DNA of 64,000 nucleotides from Poritiphilus flavus (GTDB lineage: Bacteria; Bacteroidota; Bacteroidia; Flavobacteriales; Flavobacteriaceae). The notes below the pieces were generated by a model. The model made no database searches and was not told the DNA's origin. It was given only the letters and a program-made list of their open reading frames with translations. Shown here in pieces: positions 51,398 through 60,700 of this stretch. Each line of letters opens with the position of its first letter. The stretch's first letter is position 1. Location: assembly GCF_009901585.1 (NCBI RefSeq), contig NZ_WXYO01000005.1, forward strand, positions 62,001 through 126,000, given 5' to 3'. Position numbers and translations under genes: made by a program.

Positions 51398-52264
51398 CTA
51401 TCCTCTTCGCTTAAAATATCCCAACAACTTCTTGACATAACTTTCATCCACCCTACAACTCAATACACCACAACCTGCTTTGGTAAAAGCGTTCTGAAAA
51501 TATGCCACTTTATCGCGATGGTATTCGGCATAGGCCATACGCACTTTTCTGGACTGGGTATTTATGAGTTTCTGGGCCCCGGATTCCGCATCCAGCACCT
51601 GAACCATCCCGAGATTCGGAATTTCTTCTTCCCTGGGATCATAAACCCTTATCCCGGTAACATCGTGTTTATTCCCGGTTATTTTCAGGGTCTGATCGTA
51701 ACCGTCCGCGATGAAATCAGAAAGGACAAAAACGATGGCCTTTTTCTTCATCACGTTGGTCATGTATTTCAATGCTTCCGCAATGTCCGTTTTTTTGCTT
51801 GAAGGTTTAAATTCCAGCAATTCCCGAATGATCCTCAATACGTGGCTTTTTCCCTTTTTGGGAGGAATGAACAGCTCCACTTCATCTGAAAAAAGGATTA
51901 GGCCAACCTTGTCGTTGTTCTGCATGGCGGAAAAAGCCAGGGTAGCAGAAATTTCTGTAATGATCGCTTTCTTGAACTGCTGAGTGGTCCCGAAAAGCTC
52001 TGAACCACTGATGTCTACCAGTAGCATCATGGTAAGCTCCCGCTCTTCTTCAAAAACCTTAACAAAGGGTTCGTTGTACCGGGCCGTAACATTCCAGTCT
52101 ATGGAACGCACATCGTCCCCAAACTGATATTGCCGAACTTCACTGAATGTCATTCCCCGACCCTTAAACGTAGAGTGGTACTCCCCGCCAAAAATATGAT
52201 CGGAGAGCCGTCGGGTCTTTATCTCAATCTTTCGAACTTTCTTAAGTAACTCTTTGGTATCCAT
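51398..52264 (-). CDS. DUF58 domain-containing protein
   Basis: A 288-residue protein. The conserved DUF58 sequence FKGRGMTFSEVRQYQFGDDV, then RSIDWNVTARYNEPFVK, lies near residues 34-70. A VWA-like fold follows with LLVDISGSELFG. Partner of MoxR ATPases in many bacteria, possibly a substrate or assembly client. It follows moxR by 70 nt, a spacer with alternative hairpins. Confidence 0.92.
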   Translation of the reverse strand: MDTKELLKKVRKIEIKTRRLSDHIFGGEYHSTFKGRGMTFSEVRQYQFGDDVRSIDWNVTARYNEPFVKVFEEERELTMMLLVDISGSELFGTTQQFKKAIITEISATLAFSAMQNNDKVGLILFSDEVELFIPPKKGKSHVLRIIRELLEFKPSSKKTDIAEALKYMTNVMKKKAIVFVLSDFIADGYDQTLKITGNKHDVTGIRVYDPREEEIPNLGMVQVLDAESGAQKLINTQSRKVRMAYAEYHRDKVAYFQNAFTKAGCGVLSCRVDESYVKKLLGYFKRRG

Positions 52265-52334
52265 TAGGGTTCAAGGTTTAGGGTTTAAGGTTCAATGTCC
52301 GGATCCGGTACATTGAGCAACAAACATTGAACTG

Positions 52335-53336
52335 TTATGGTACTTCAATCTCGTTTACGATTCGGTTGATGATCTCTTCTGAAGTTATGTTTTCAGCCTC
52401 GGCCTCATAGGTGATCCCAATACGGTGTCTCAGCACATCGTGAACTACAGCCCGCACATCTTCGGGTACTACATACCCGCGTCTTTTGATAAAGGCATAA
52501 CACTTGGCCGCATTTGCCAGGTTGATACTTCCCCTTGGAGATGCCCCGAAGCTGATCAATGGTTTAAGGTTTCCAAGGTCGTATTTTTCGGGATATCGCG
52601 TAGCAAAGACCAGGTCTAAAATATACTTTTCAATTTTTTCGTCCATATAGACTTCGCGTACGGCCTGCTGCGCCGCAAGAATTTGCTTAAGGCTTACCAC
52701 CGGCTTGATGGCTTCGTGGCCTCCTTTCAGATTTTGCCGGATGATCAGTTGCTCCTCGGTCATCTTGGGATAGTCTATGACCGTCTTAAGCATAAAACGG
52801 TCTACCTGTGCTTCCGGAAGGGGGTAAGTACCTTCCTGTTCCACCGGGTTTTGAGTGGCCATGACCAGAAAAGGCTTGTCCAAAGGAAAAGTTTCGTCTC
52901 CAATGGTCACCTGTCTTTCCTGCATGGCTTCAAGCAGCGCGGATTGCACTTTGGCCGGAGCCCTGTTAATCTCGTCAGCCAAAACAAAGTTGGCAAAAAT
53001 GGGACCTTTCTTGATGGAAAAGTCGTTTTCTTTGATATTATAGATCATCGTCCCGATCACGTCCGCGGGAAGTAGGTCCGGAGTGAACTGGATACGGCTG
53101 AATTCTCCTTTTACCGCATTGGCAAGGGTATTAATGGCCAGGGTCTTTGCAAGTCCCGGAACTCCCTCAAGTAAGATGTGGCCCTGACCCAAAAGCCCGA
53201 TAAGCAATCGCTCAACCATGTGCTTCTGGCCTACGATCGCTTTGTTCATTTCTAACATAAGTAGGTCAATAAAAGCGCTTTCCTGGGCAATTTTCTCGTT
53301 CACAGCGCTAATATCTACGGTAGCATTTTCTTCCAT
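52335..53336 (-). CDS. moxR: MoxR family AAA+ ATPase
   Basis: A 333-residue AAA+ chaperone-like ATPase. Walker A is EGVPGLAKT (about 58-66), Walker B VLADEINRAP, sensor region LVMATQNPVEQEGTYPLPEAQVDRF, and a C-terminal lid domain. MoxR proteins mature metal- or VWA-containing proteins; here it heads the eight-gene bat operon. Divergent from the aldo/keto reductase gene over 160 nt. Confidence 0.95.
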   Translation of the reverse strand: MEENATVDISAVNEKIAQESAFIDLLMLEMNKAIVGQKHMVERLLIGLLGQGHILLEGVPGLAKTLAINTLANAVKGEFSRIQFTPDLLPADVIGTMIYNIKENDFSIKKGPIFANFVLADEINRAPAKVQSALLEAMQERQVTIGDETFPLDKPFLVMATQNPVEQEGTYPLPEAQVDRFMLKTVIDYPKMTEEQLIIRQNLKGGHEAIKPVVSLKQILAAQQAVREVYMDEKIEKYILDLVFATRYPEKYDLGNLKPLISFGASPRGSINLANAAKCYAFIKRRGYVVPEDVRAVVHDVLRHRIGITYEAEAENITSEEIINRIVNEIEVP

Positions 53337-53496
53337 AAAAGTCTTTTAGTAATTGTGTTTCAATAGGTTGGAATTTTAGTATGGCGCAAATTGAAAATTT
53401 ATTTATATAATGGCTGTTAACGATTGGTTAAAAAATGGTGGGACGTACCAAGTTTTATGAAGTATTTAAGGGATTTATTCCTAATTTCACCGGCAT

Positions 53497-54372
53497 ATGA
53501 AAAATCAGATATCCTATTCAAAAATCATCGCCGGAGCCATGTCCTGGGGAAGCTGGGGAAAGCAAATGACGACTGAGGAAATGATCTCCCTGATGCAGCA
53601 TTGTCTGGAAGTGGGGATCACCACTTTTGATCATGCGGATATTTACGGAGGATATGCCACCGAAGCGGATTTTGGGAATGCCTTCGCCTCAAGCGAAATC
53701 CATCGTGATCAGATACAGCTGATTTCCAAATGCGGTATTCAGTATATGTGCGATGCCAGGGATAACAAGGTTAAGCATTACGACTATTCCCGTGAGTACA
53801 TCATCTGGTCCGCGGAGCGATCCCTACAGGGGCTAAAGACAGACTACCTGGATCTGTTCCTGTTGCACAGGCCAAGCCCGTTGATGGTTCCGGATGAAAT
53901 AGCCGAGGCGGTTACTAAGCTATTGGATAGTGGTAAGATCAGGCAATTCGGGGTTTCTAATTTTACGCCCTCGCAAATCGCCCTTTTGGAGACAGCCGTT
54001 CCCGTCTCGGGTAACCAGGTGGAATTCTCGCTTACAGCTCATGATGTGATGTTCGACGGCACTCTGGATGACAGCATCCGCGCGAATAGAATGGCTATGG
54101 CCTGGAGTCCGCTTGGGAGCTACTTCAGGGAATCCAGTGATCAGAATGCTCGGATAAAGGAAGCGCTTGAACCCATGCAGGAGAAGTATAATGCGGATGC
54201 GAGCCAGTTGCTTCTGGCCTGGATCATGAGGCATCCTTGCGGAATTCATCCGGTGGTGGGTACTACCAACGAAGCCCGGCTTTCTGATGCCGTAAAAGCA
54301 TCCCAAATTCAGATGGAACTGGAAGACTGGTTTATACTATTAACCGCATCGCAGGGGCACAAGGTTCCCTAA
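53497..54372 (+). CDS. Aldo/keto reductase
   Basis: A 291-residue TIM-barrel NADPH-dependent reductase. The catalytic Asp-Tyr pair is in FDHADIYGGY, the Lys in LISKCGIQ, and the His in DLFLLHRPSPL. GVSNFTPSQIALLE and the C-terminal HPVVGTTNEARLSDA are the NADPH-binding region. Close to the YdhF branch. The following SDR begins 21 nt downstream, so they are likely co-transcribed. Substrate unknown. Confidence 0.93.
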   Translation: MKNQISYSKIIAGAMSWGSWGKQMTTEEMISLMQHCLEVGITTFDHADIYGGYATEADFGNAFASSEIHRDQIQLISKCGIQYMCDARDNKVKHYDYSREYIIWSAERSLQGLKTDYLDLFLLHRPSPLMVPDEIAEAVTKLLDSGKIRQFGVSNFTPSQIALLETAVPVSGNQVEFSLTAHDVMFDGTLDDSIRANRMAMAWSPLGSYFRESSDQNARIKEALEPMQEKYNADASQLLLAWIMRHPCGIHPVVGTTNEARLSDAVKASQIQMELEDWFILLTASQGHKVP

Positions 54373-54393
54373 GAATGCGCAATCAAAACTAAG

Positions 54394-55146
54394 ATGAAGA
54401 AAACAGCCTTGATAACGGGTGCCACAAGCGGGATAGGAAGAGCGACGGCAGAGAATTTTGCTCAAAACGGCCTGAGGCTGATCTTGTGTGGAAGACGGCA
54501 GGAAAGGCTGGACGAATTACAGCAAGCTTTGAGCAAGCAAACCGATGTATACACCCTGAGATTCGATGTTCGCGATAAGGATGCGGTGGCAAAGGCTATT
54601 GCCTCTATCCCTGATGATTTTGCTCAAATCGATATACTGATAAACAATGCCGGAAACGCCCACGGATTGGATCCGATCGATGAAGGCAGCCTGGACGATT
54701 GGGATGCTATGTTGGACATCAATGTAAAAGGGCTATTATATGTAACCAAAGCTGTCTTGCCGCAGATGGTCAGTCGCCATTCCGGGCATATCATACACAT
54801 AGGTTCAACAGCAGGCAAAGAGGTATATCCCAGGGGAAATGTATACTGCGCCAGTAAGCATGCAGTAGACGCCATAAACCAGGGCATGCGCATAGACCTC
54901 AACCAATACGGGATCCGGGTTGGAGCCGTTAATCCGGGCCTGGTAGAAACCGAATTTAGCGAGGTGCGTTTTAAAGGGGATCAGGAGAGAGCCAAAAGTG
55001 TCTACGCCGGCTTTAAACCTTTGTTGGGAGAAGACATTGCGGATATCATATATTTTGTGGTCAGCAGACCCTATCACGTAAATATCGCTGATCTTGTGGT
55101 GATGCCAACCGCCCAGGCGAGTTCCACTATTGTGAAAAGATCATGA
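54394..55146 (+). CDS. SDR family NAD(P)-dependent oxidoreductase (YdfG-like)
   Basis: A 250-residue classical SDR. TGATSGIGRATAE (8-20) binds cofactor, NNAGNAHG is near 87-94, and the catalytic Ser lies in HIGSTAG with YCASKHA. CGRRQERLDEL and the C-terminal VRPYHVNIADLVVMPT-like segment (SRPYHVNIADLV) match YdfG-type 3-hydroxy acid dehydrogenases. Last 4 nt overlap the AlbA_2 gene. Confidence 0.93.
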   Translation: MKKTALITGATSGIGRATAENFAQNGLRLILCGRRQERLDELQQALSKQTDVYTLRFDVRDKDAVAKAIASIPDDFAQIDILINNAGNAHGLDPIDEGSLDDWDAMLDINVKGLLYVTKAVLPQMVSRHSGHIIHIGSTAGKEVYPRGNVYCASKHAVDAINQGMRIDLNQYGIRVGAVNPGLVETEFSEVRFKGDQERAKSVYAGFKPLLGEDIADIIYFVVSRPYHVNIADLVVMPTAQASSTIVKRS

Positions 55147-56279
55147 TCAATAAGCGACTTCTGGTCAAGAACTTACTCGCCCATAATGACGAGAATAGTT
55201 TTTATGACAAGAAGCGCTTCATCAATATTGGGCAGAAGGAAGGGAAGGCCAAATTCCTAAAACACGTCTGTGCTCTGGCCAATAGTAATCCCAGGAACAA
55301 TTCTTTTATCGTCGTAGGGGTAGAGGATGAAGACAATAAGATTGTCGGGGTAGATTTCTTTGATGACAGTAAGATACAGAACCTCGTAAACGCCTATCTG
55401 GATAACCCCCCGCTTATCTCCTATGAAAACATTCACTTTCCGAACCTGCCCGATGGCAAAGTGGTAGGTCTTGTAACAGTTACCTCAAATGGCAAGGTAT
55501 GTGCCCTTCGTAAGAACATATGGAAGTACTACGGCGGCTCCGTCTTTTTTAGAGAGGGAAGTATTAGCCTGCCAAAGGCTTTTGATATTGAACTAAAAGA
55601 TATCAACTCAGAGGTGGTCGCGACCATAGAACAGCATGCCCGCAACAATATTGAGCTCACTCTGGATGGGGTAATCGATTTCATCAACAACAGGCATAAG
55701 GACCTGGTTAGTAGCTACAAGGTTTTTAAAGAACAGTTTGTGGTTTGCTGGGCCGGAAATCAAAAGAAGGTCAAAAAGCAGATGTATTACTCCAGGGTGG
55801 ATATTGAGCTTATTAATGAACAGGTAAAACTCTTCTATTCCGCCCTTGATGATATCACTATCTCTTTCGATGAGGATTCCTTCTCTACGCTGGAATACGT
55901 TCAGCTTGGCCTTGGAAAGCAACTGAAATACTACCCCCTGGAAAAGGTGGTTATAACTTTTTCAGACAATGGAACCTACCAGATCCAAAGTGACCTGATT
56001 TTTGAGCCCCCTCAGTACGACAAAAAGACTCTCTACCACATCTTCAACACCAATAATGCCCTGCTAAAGAAGATAGATAGCGGAATTCCGCTTACCGTGG
56101 CCGAGGAAGAAGACCTTCAGCACATGCCTGCTACCTATCTGATATGCTTTCTCAACGGATTTGACGAGGCAAAGGAAAGACTGGAATATGCAAGACCCCT
56201 TTTGAAGAAAAGAAATGGGGAGATCTATGAATCCCTGAAAGAATCGCTTCGGATACTTCGAAAGGTGAAATACAACTAA
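55143..56279 (+). CDS. AlbA_2 (Schlafen-like) domain protein
   Basis: A 378-residue soluble protein. The N-terminal 140 residues form an AlbA_2/Schlafen-type domain (KAKFLKHVCALANSNPRNNSFIVVGVEDEDNKIVG). The usual following winged-helix domain of ATP-dependent helicase-related members is replaced by an uncharacterised region ending in a helical domain. Known members bind nucleic acids or act in regulation and defence; no specific function can be assigned. Starts with an overlap (ATGA) to the SDR gene and ends with a 4-nt overlap with the convergent kinase gene. Confidence 0.8.
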   Translation: MINKRLLVKNLLAHNDENSFYDKKRFINIGQKEGKAKFLKHVCALANSNPRNNSFIVVGVEDEDNKIVGVDFFDDSKIQNLVNAYLDNPPLISYENIHFPNLPDGKVVGLVTVTSNGKVCALRKNIWKYYGGSVFFREGSISLPKAFDIELKDINSEVVATIEQHARNNIELTLDGVIDFINNRHKDLVSSYKVFKEQFVVCWAGNQKKVKKQMYYSRVDIELINEQVKLFYSALDDITISFDEDSFSTLEYVQLGLGKQLKYYPLEKVVITFSDNGTYQIQSDLIFEPPQYDKKTLYHIFNTNNALLKKIDSGIPLTVAEEEDLQHMPATYLICFLNGFDEAKERLEYARPLLKKRNGEIYESLKESLRILRKVKYN

Positions 56280-57220
56280 GCGCTTAGCTGCTCCTGGTCC
56301 GGAAGGGACTCAATTGCCCCGTAGTTCGTTGTGGTAATGGCGCCTGCCTTGTTGGCTTTCGCCACCATGCTGACAAGCAAATCACGATCTCCTGCCAGGG
56401 AATCGGTATTGGTCAGTGCGGCTATCTGTTGTAACAGGCAACCGATAAAGGCATCACCCGCTCCGGTGGTATCTACCGCCTTTACTTTTATACTGGGGAC
56501 AGTTTCCTGGAATTCCCGGGTACTGATCAGGGTACCGGAGGCTCCCAGGGTAACGGCAATAATATTGGTTCCCACCTCGTGCAGGAACCTACAGGCTTCA
56601 GCCACGTCTTCCTTCCCTGATAGGAGTTGCGCTTCTTCCAGGCTAAATTTGCACAGGTCCGCCTTCTCTACGAAGGTCATACATTTTTTAGCAAAATTCT
56701 GCTGTTTGTTTTTCCATAGGTCGGCCCTGTAATTGGGATCAAAACTTATAAAGGATTTCTTGGTCAGGCCGTCAAAAAAATAATGTCCGTAGGCTTCTTC
56801 CAGTTTGCCTCCCAAAAGTGCTGTCGCCGCACCCAGATGAATAAGATTACCGGCAAATTCTGATTTTATGGCCGAATTGTACTGCAATTCTTTGTCTGCC
56901 CCACGGCTGAACACAAAATCCCTTTCCCCATTTTCAGCCAGCGAAACAAAGGCCAGGGTGGTAAAGGTTTCCGTACGTTGCGCCAGGGATACGTCTACCC
57001 TGTTCTCGCGTAACACATCCAGAAGGAAAGTCCCGAAAGGGTCATCTCCAACGCTGCCTATAAAGACACTTCGTCCGCCAAGTTTGGCAATGGCACAGGC
57101 GACATTTGCCGGGGCTCCGCCCGCCTTTTTGGTGAAGTAAGTAGCTTTGGAGAGATCGCTGCCTTGCTTTTCGGCAACAAAGTCGATCAGTAATTCCCCA
57201 ATACAGAAAACCTTTTTCAT
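56276..57220 (-). CDS. PfkB family carbohydrate kinase (fructokinase-like)
   Basis: A 314-residue ribokinase-fold enzyme. GGAPANVACAIAKLGG (34-49) is the substrate motif, FDPNYRADLWKN follows mid-protein, and VDTTGAGDAFIGCLL near 255 is the ATP/anion-hole signature. The GGAPANVA and FDPNYR motifs are typical of bacterial fructokinases. A sucrose or fructose operon is not adjacent, so the sugar is uncertain. Confidence 0.9.
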   Translation of the reverse strand: MKKVFCIGELLIDFVAEKQGSDLSKATYFTKKAGGAPANVACAIAKLGGRSVFIGSVGDDPFGTFLLDVLRENRVDVSLAQRTETFTTLAFVSLAENGERDFVFSRGADKELQYNSAIKSEFAGNLIHLGAATALLGGKLEEAYGHYFFDGLTKKSFISFDPNYRADLWKNKQQNFAKKCMTFVEKADLCKFSLEEAQLLSGKEDVAEACRFLHEVGTNIIAVTLGASGTLISTREFQETVPSIKVKAVDTTGAGDAFIGCLLQQIAALTNTDSLAGDRDLLVSMVAKANKAGAITTTNYGAIESLPDQEQLSA

Positions 57221-57261
57221 GGAAGGATTTTGACAGGCCTAAAGTAAACAGAAGTACTGTC

Positions 57262-57684
57262 TTATTCCACTATTTTATAATTTTTTATGGTATAGTAGGT
57301 TTTTGAAGCCTCCGGACAAAGTGATTCTTTGGCCGTAGCCTCGAGTAAGGCTCCGGTCTGAAGTGCCTCTGAAGGAAGCAGGAATGCTACCTGCATTTCG
57401 TCGCTTTTTTTCGGGAGGTTCACTATTCCCATACCACCTTCGCCCATTTCCATAATTTTAACCAGGGCTACATTGGCTTTGGCCAGGCCACAGATTTCCT
57501 TTGAGCTGTTATAGGTTTCCAGTATTTTGATGACAAAATTAAGTTCACCCGGGTTTACTCCAGCTTGTGGTAGTGGCTCTGCAGGCTGTTCGAGGTTGTC
57601 CTCAATGGCTTGTTCCGGATCGTTCTGGGAGGAATTACAAGCTATGCCACCCATTAATAAAAGTAAGATTGCTAGATATTTCAT
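57262..57684 (-). CDS. Hypothetical lipoprotein
   Basis: A 140-residue protein with lipobox GGIAC (lipidated Cys16 in LLLMGGIACNSS). A Gln/Glu/Pro-rich linker is followed by a domain of about 100 residues (EICGLAKANVALVKIMEMGEGG). Two further Cys near 63 and 126 could form a disulfide. No family recognised. It lies between the fructokinase-like gene and the T9SS protein gene on the same strand. Confidence 0.65.
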   Translation of the reverse strand: MKYLAILLLLMGGIACNSSQNDPEQAIEDNLEQPAEPLPQAGVNPGELNFVIKILETYNSSKEICGLAKANVALVKIMEMGEGGMGIVNLPKKSDEMQVAFLLPSEALQTGALLEATAKESLCPEASKTYYTIKNYKIVE

Positions 57685-57735
57685 GATTTGAGGGGTTGTT
57701 CTTTAATAGATACGGATCAAAGGGGTCTAAAAGAT

Positions 57736-57762
57736 GAAGGGGCATGTCTGGCACGCCCCTTC
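57736..57762. terminator. Hairpin terminator after the T9SS protein gene
   Basis: GAAGGGGC (57736-57743) pairs with GCCCCTTC (57755-57762), loop 11 nt; on the minus strand it is followed by ATCTTTT. It lies about 20 nt past the stop. Confidence 0.72.
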
Positions 57763-57783
57763 AAAATTACTAATAATTGAAAA

Positions 57784-60700
57784 TCAGCGTTTTAGAAGCT
57801 TAAAACTTCGATCTGTTTTCGGGCCGGTGATCTTTACAAAATAGATCCCGGCAGGACGGTTTGAAGCATCCCATGAAAATGGTTGACTGGTATCCAGGTC
57901 GGATTTTTCATAGATCATCTGACCGAGTAAATTGTAGACTCGCGCGTTGACCTTTTTATCCGCTCCGCTCAGTGAAAAATAGAATTCAGAGATGGAGGGG
58001 TTTGGCCAAACCGCTGAAGCCTGACTTACCTCCAGGGTCGCGAGCTCCCGAAGTTCCTCCTGAGCCAGGGATGACTCCATAGGGGTTTCGGTTTCTTCTT
58101 CTGCGGCAGTCTCTACTCTACCGAATATCTGGAATACGAGGTCCTCAGGATTTCCTCCAAATGCCAGGGATTGAGGGGTCCAATCCACAAGCCCCAGTCC
58201 AAAGAGGTCTGCCTGGTCCCTGATCTGGTTTTCCTGGCCTATAACAGTGCTCTGCGTCAGCCAGAACCACTGGGTGTTATTTGGGGTAAAGGCGAGGTTG
58301 GCAAAAACGGATAACCAATAGGAGCCACTGCCCAGATTTACTTCTTCGGGCAGTTCCAGGCTCAGGTTGCTGTCCGTACTTGCAGAAATGGGTTCGATGG
58401 GGCCACTGTTATAGACCACATCACCAGGAACACCACCGTTGTCACTGTAGATAACTACCGTGCCGCTGGTCAATTCCGGACCGCCTGAAGCCGTACCAAA
58501 GGCAGTAACATTGCGCAGTCTCCAGCTACTTCCTTCCGGGATAATAAAGTCGTCCGCAGATTGTACTACCGCCCCGAAGTCTGTAAAGAACTGAGAGACC
58601 GTATTGCTGGCTACCGGTCCTACCTGCTGGTAAATGGCAGGCTCTATCACGTTAATGGTAAAGCCTTCGGAAACCTGCTCTTCCCCTGATGTGGCTACCA
58701 GACCAATGGCGGCCGAGCCTTCGGTCTCCGGTGTGACACTGATTAGGATTTTATCCCCGTCTATAGCGGCCGAGATCAGTCCCGGATTGGAGTTGGTGAG
58801 TTCAATATCTATAGGTTTGTCTTTTGAACTTACAAATAGATCTGTAATGTCAATCTCAAAAGGTTCAACATTGATCGGGACAGTAATATCGCTTAAAAGA
58901 TAGGCCACACTTAAAGTAGGCTCCGGTCTTGGACGTACAAAGAAATTGGCGCTATATACTCCGTTTCCATGTACCCCTGCAGCGACAAAACCGTCTTTTC
59001 TGGTTTTAACCTGGGTCACTACGCCATTTCCGATGCGAATAGGTTCTCTGAACCAGCGTGTGCGGTTGCCTCTCAAGCGGTAAGTAAAGTACAGACCGGT
59101 ACTGGTGCCTGCAAAATACCCGTCGTTATCCCCGTTCATAGCGAACCACCTGACGGAAGGACCGTTTCCGGAACCGTCAGAATTCTGTTCCAGGTTACCG
59201 CTGATATCCTCCCAGCTTCCTCCGGCATCCTCGGACATAAAAATACTCGGTATGCCGTAATTAGAGAATACAGCAAACACCCTGTCTGAATCCGTTGGGT
59301 CTACATATATATTGTTTACGAAACCTGCGGGAAGTCCTTTACCGCTGGAAATATCCTCGGCGGGCTGATCGTCTACATTGGCATTCTCCACCTTATAGAT
59401 ACCACCGGTAGCCGTACCGTAATATAGGCGGTTAGCGACCGGGAATTTAGAAACATCCAGGGAAGTGATCTGTGACCCATCGAGGGTGGCGGTCTGTGTT
59501 TGTTCGCTCCAGTTTACCGAGGTAGTGGCATTGGAGAACAAGGGGATCTCGTCCAGGTTGTTATTTCGCCAAATGCGATCTCCCGCCGGCAGGTACATGA
59601 CATTATCGTTGATGGGGTCCAGTACAAAAGGAGCCACAAAAGCGAAACCGCTCGCCCCTGACGGCTGTACCCGGGTGAAGGAGACAAAATCTCCGTTCTC
59701 ATCAAAATTAAGCCTGAAAATAACTCCAAACTGAGCGGAGACATATCGGGTAAGACCCCCATCCGCAATGGCGTTGAAGGTACCGTCACCACTGAAATCC
59801 TCTATCCAGGGATCGTTGAGGCTTACAGAATTGGTAAACCAGGTACCGTTATCCTGAAAACCGGCCAACAGATCATCACTATTCGCTTCCGGGTCAAAGG
59901 AAATAGCGTAAGGTTGCGTAGTGATATAGTTGTTATTCAGGGAAATCCAGTCAACAGGACCAGGCATGCTGATGTCTTCTGTTCTATGGACACCGCCGTC
60001 TGTTGCCGCTATGGCTTTGTTGGGATCGGATGGAAGAAAAACCAGGTTGTGCTGATCCGGATGCTGGTTGGGGTAAATGGAAATGTCATTGGCGATATTG
60101 TAACCGCCTATCCATCCTTCCGGACCTACCAGGCTAGTAAAACCATCTACAGACCGGTACAGGTTCGTACCCCCGATAAAGACCAAATCCGGGTTTTCCG
60201 GATGAACCTTTACTACCATATTATATCCTCCCTGTAAATTCAGATTGCCTACAGGCCCGCCTATTGTGGTAGGCAGATTGGCACTGAGATCTACCCATTG
60301 CTCTTCCGGAGTGGCAGCATCTGCCTGATATCGCCAGAGAAATGCCTCTGAAAAGCCCGAAAGGTTTTCGGAGAAAAAGAAGATGCGGTTCTCGTCCGAA
60401 GGATCTACCCCCATTACGGTTCTTCCTATAGTGGGAAAAAGGTCCGGAGGTGTAATTTCTGTCCAGGTATCTCCATCCTCCGTGACAAAGAAACCACTAT
60501 CCGCATCACTAAAGAAATCCACTGTGGCATAGATTTTTCCGCCCGGAGTTGCGATTACTTCCGTAAAGCTGGCAAAAGCTCCGGGGAGCACCAATTCAAA
60601 ATCACGGCCTCCGTTTTGGGAGCGATAGATCCCCTCCAATGTTGCCGCATAGAGGTCTCCATTATCCGGATCTATAGCCAGGCTGTTGATCACGTCAAAG

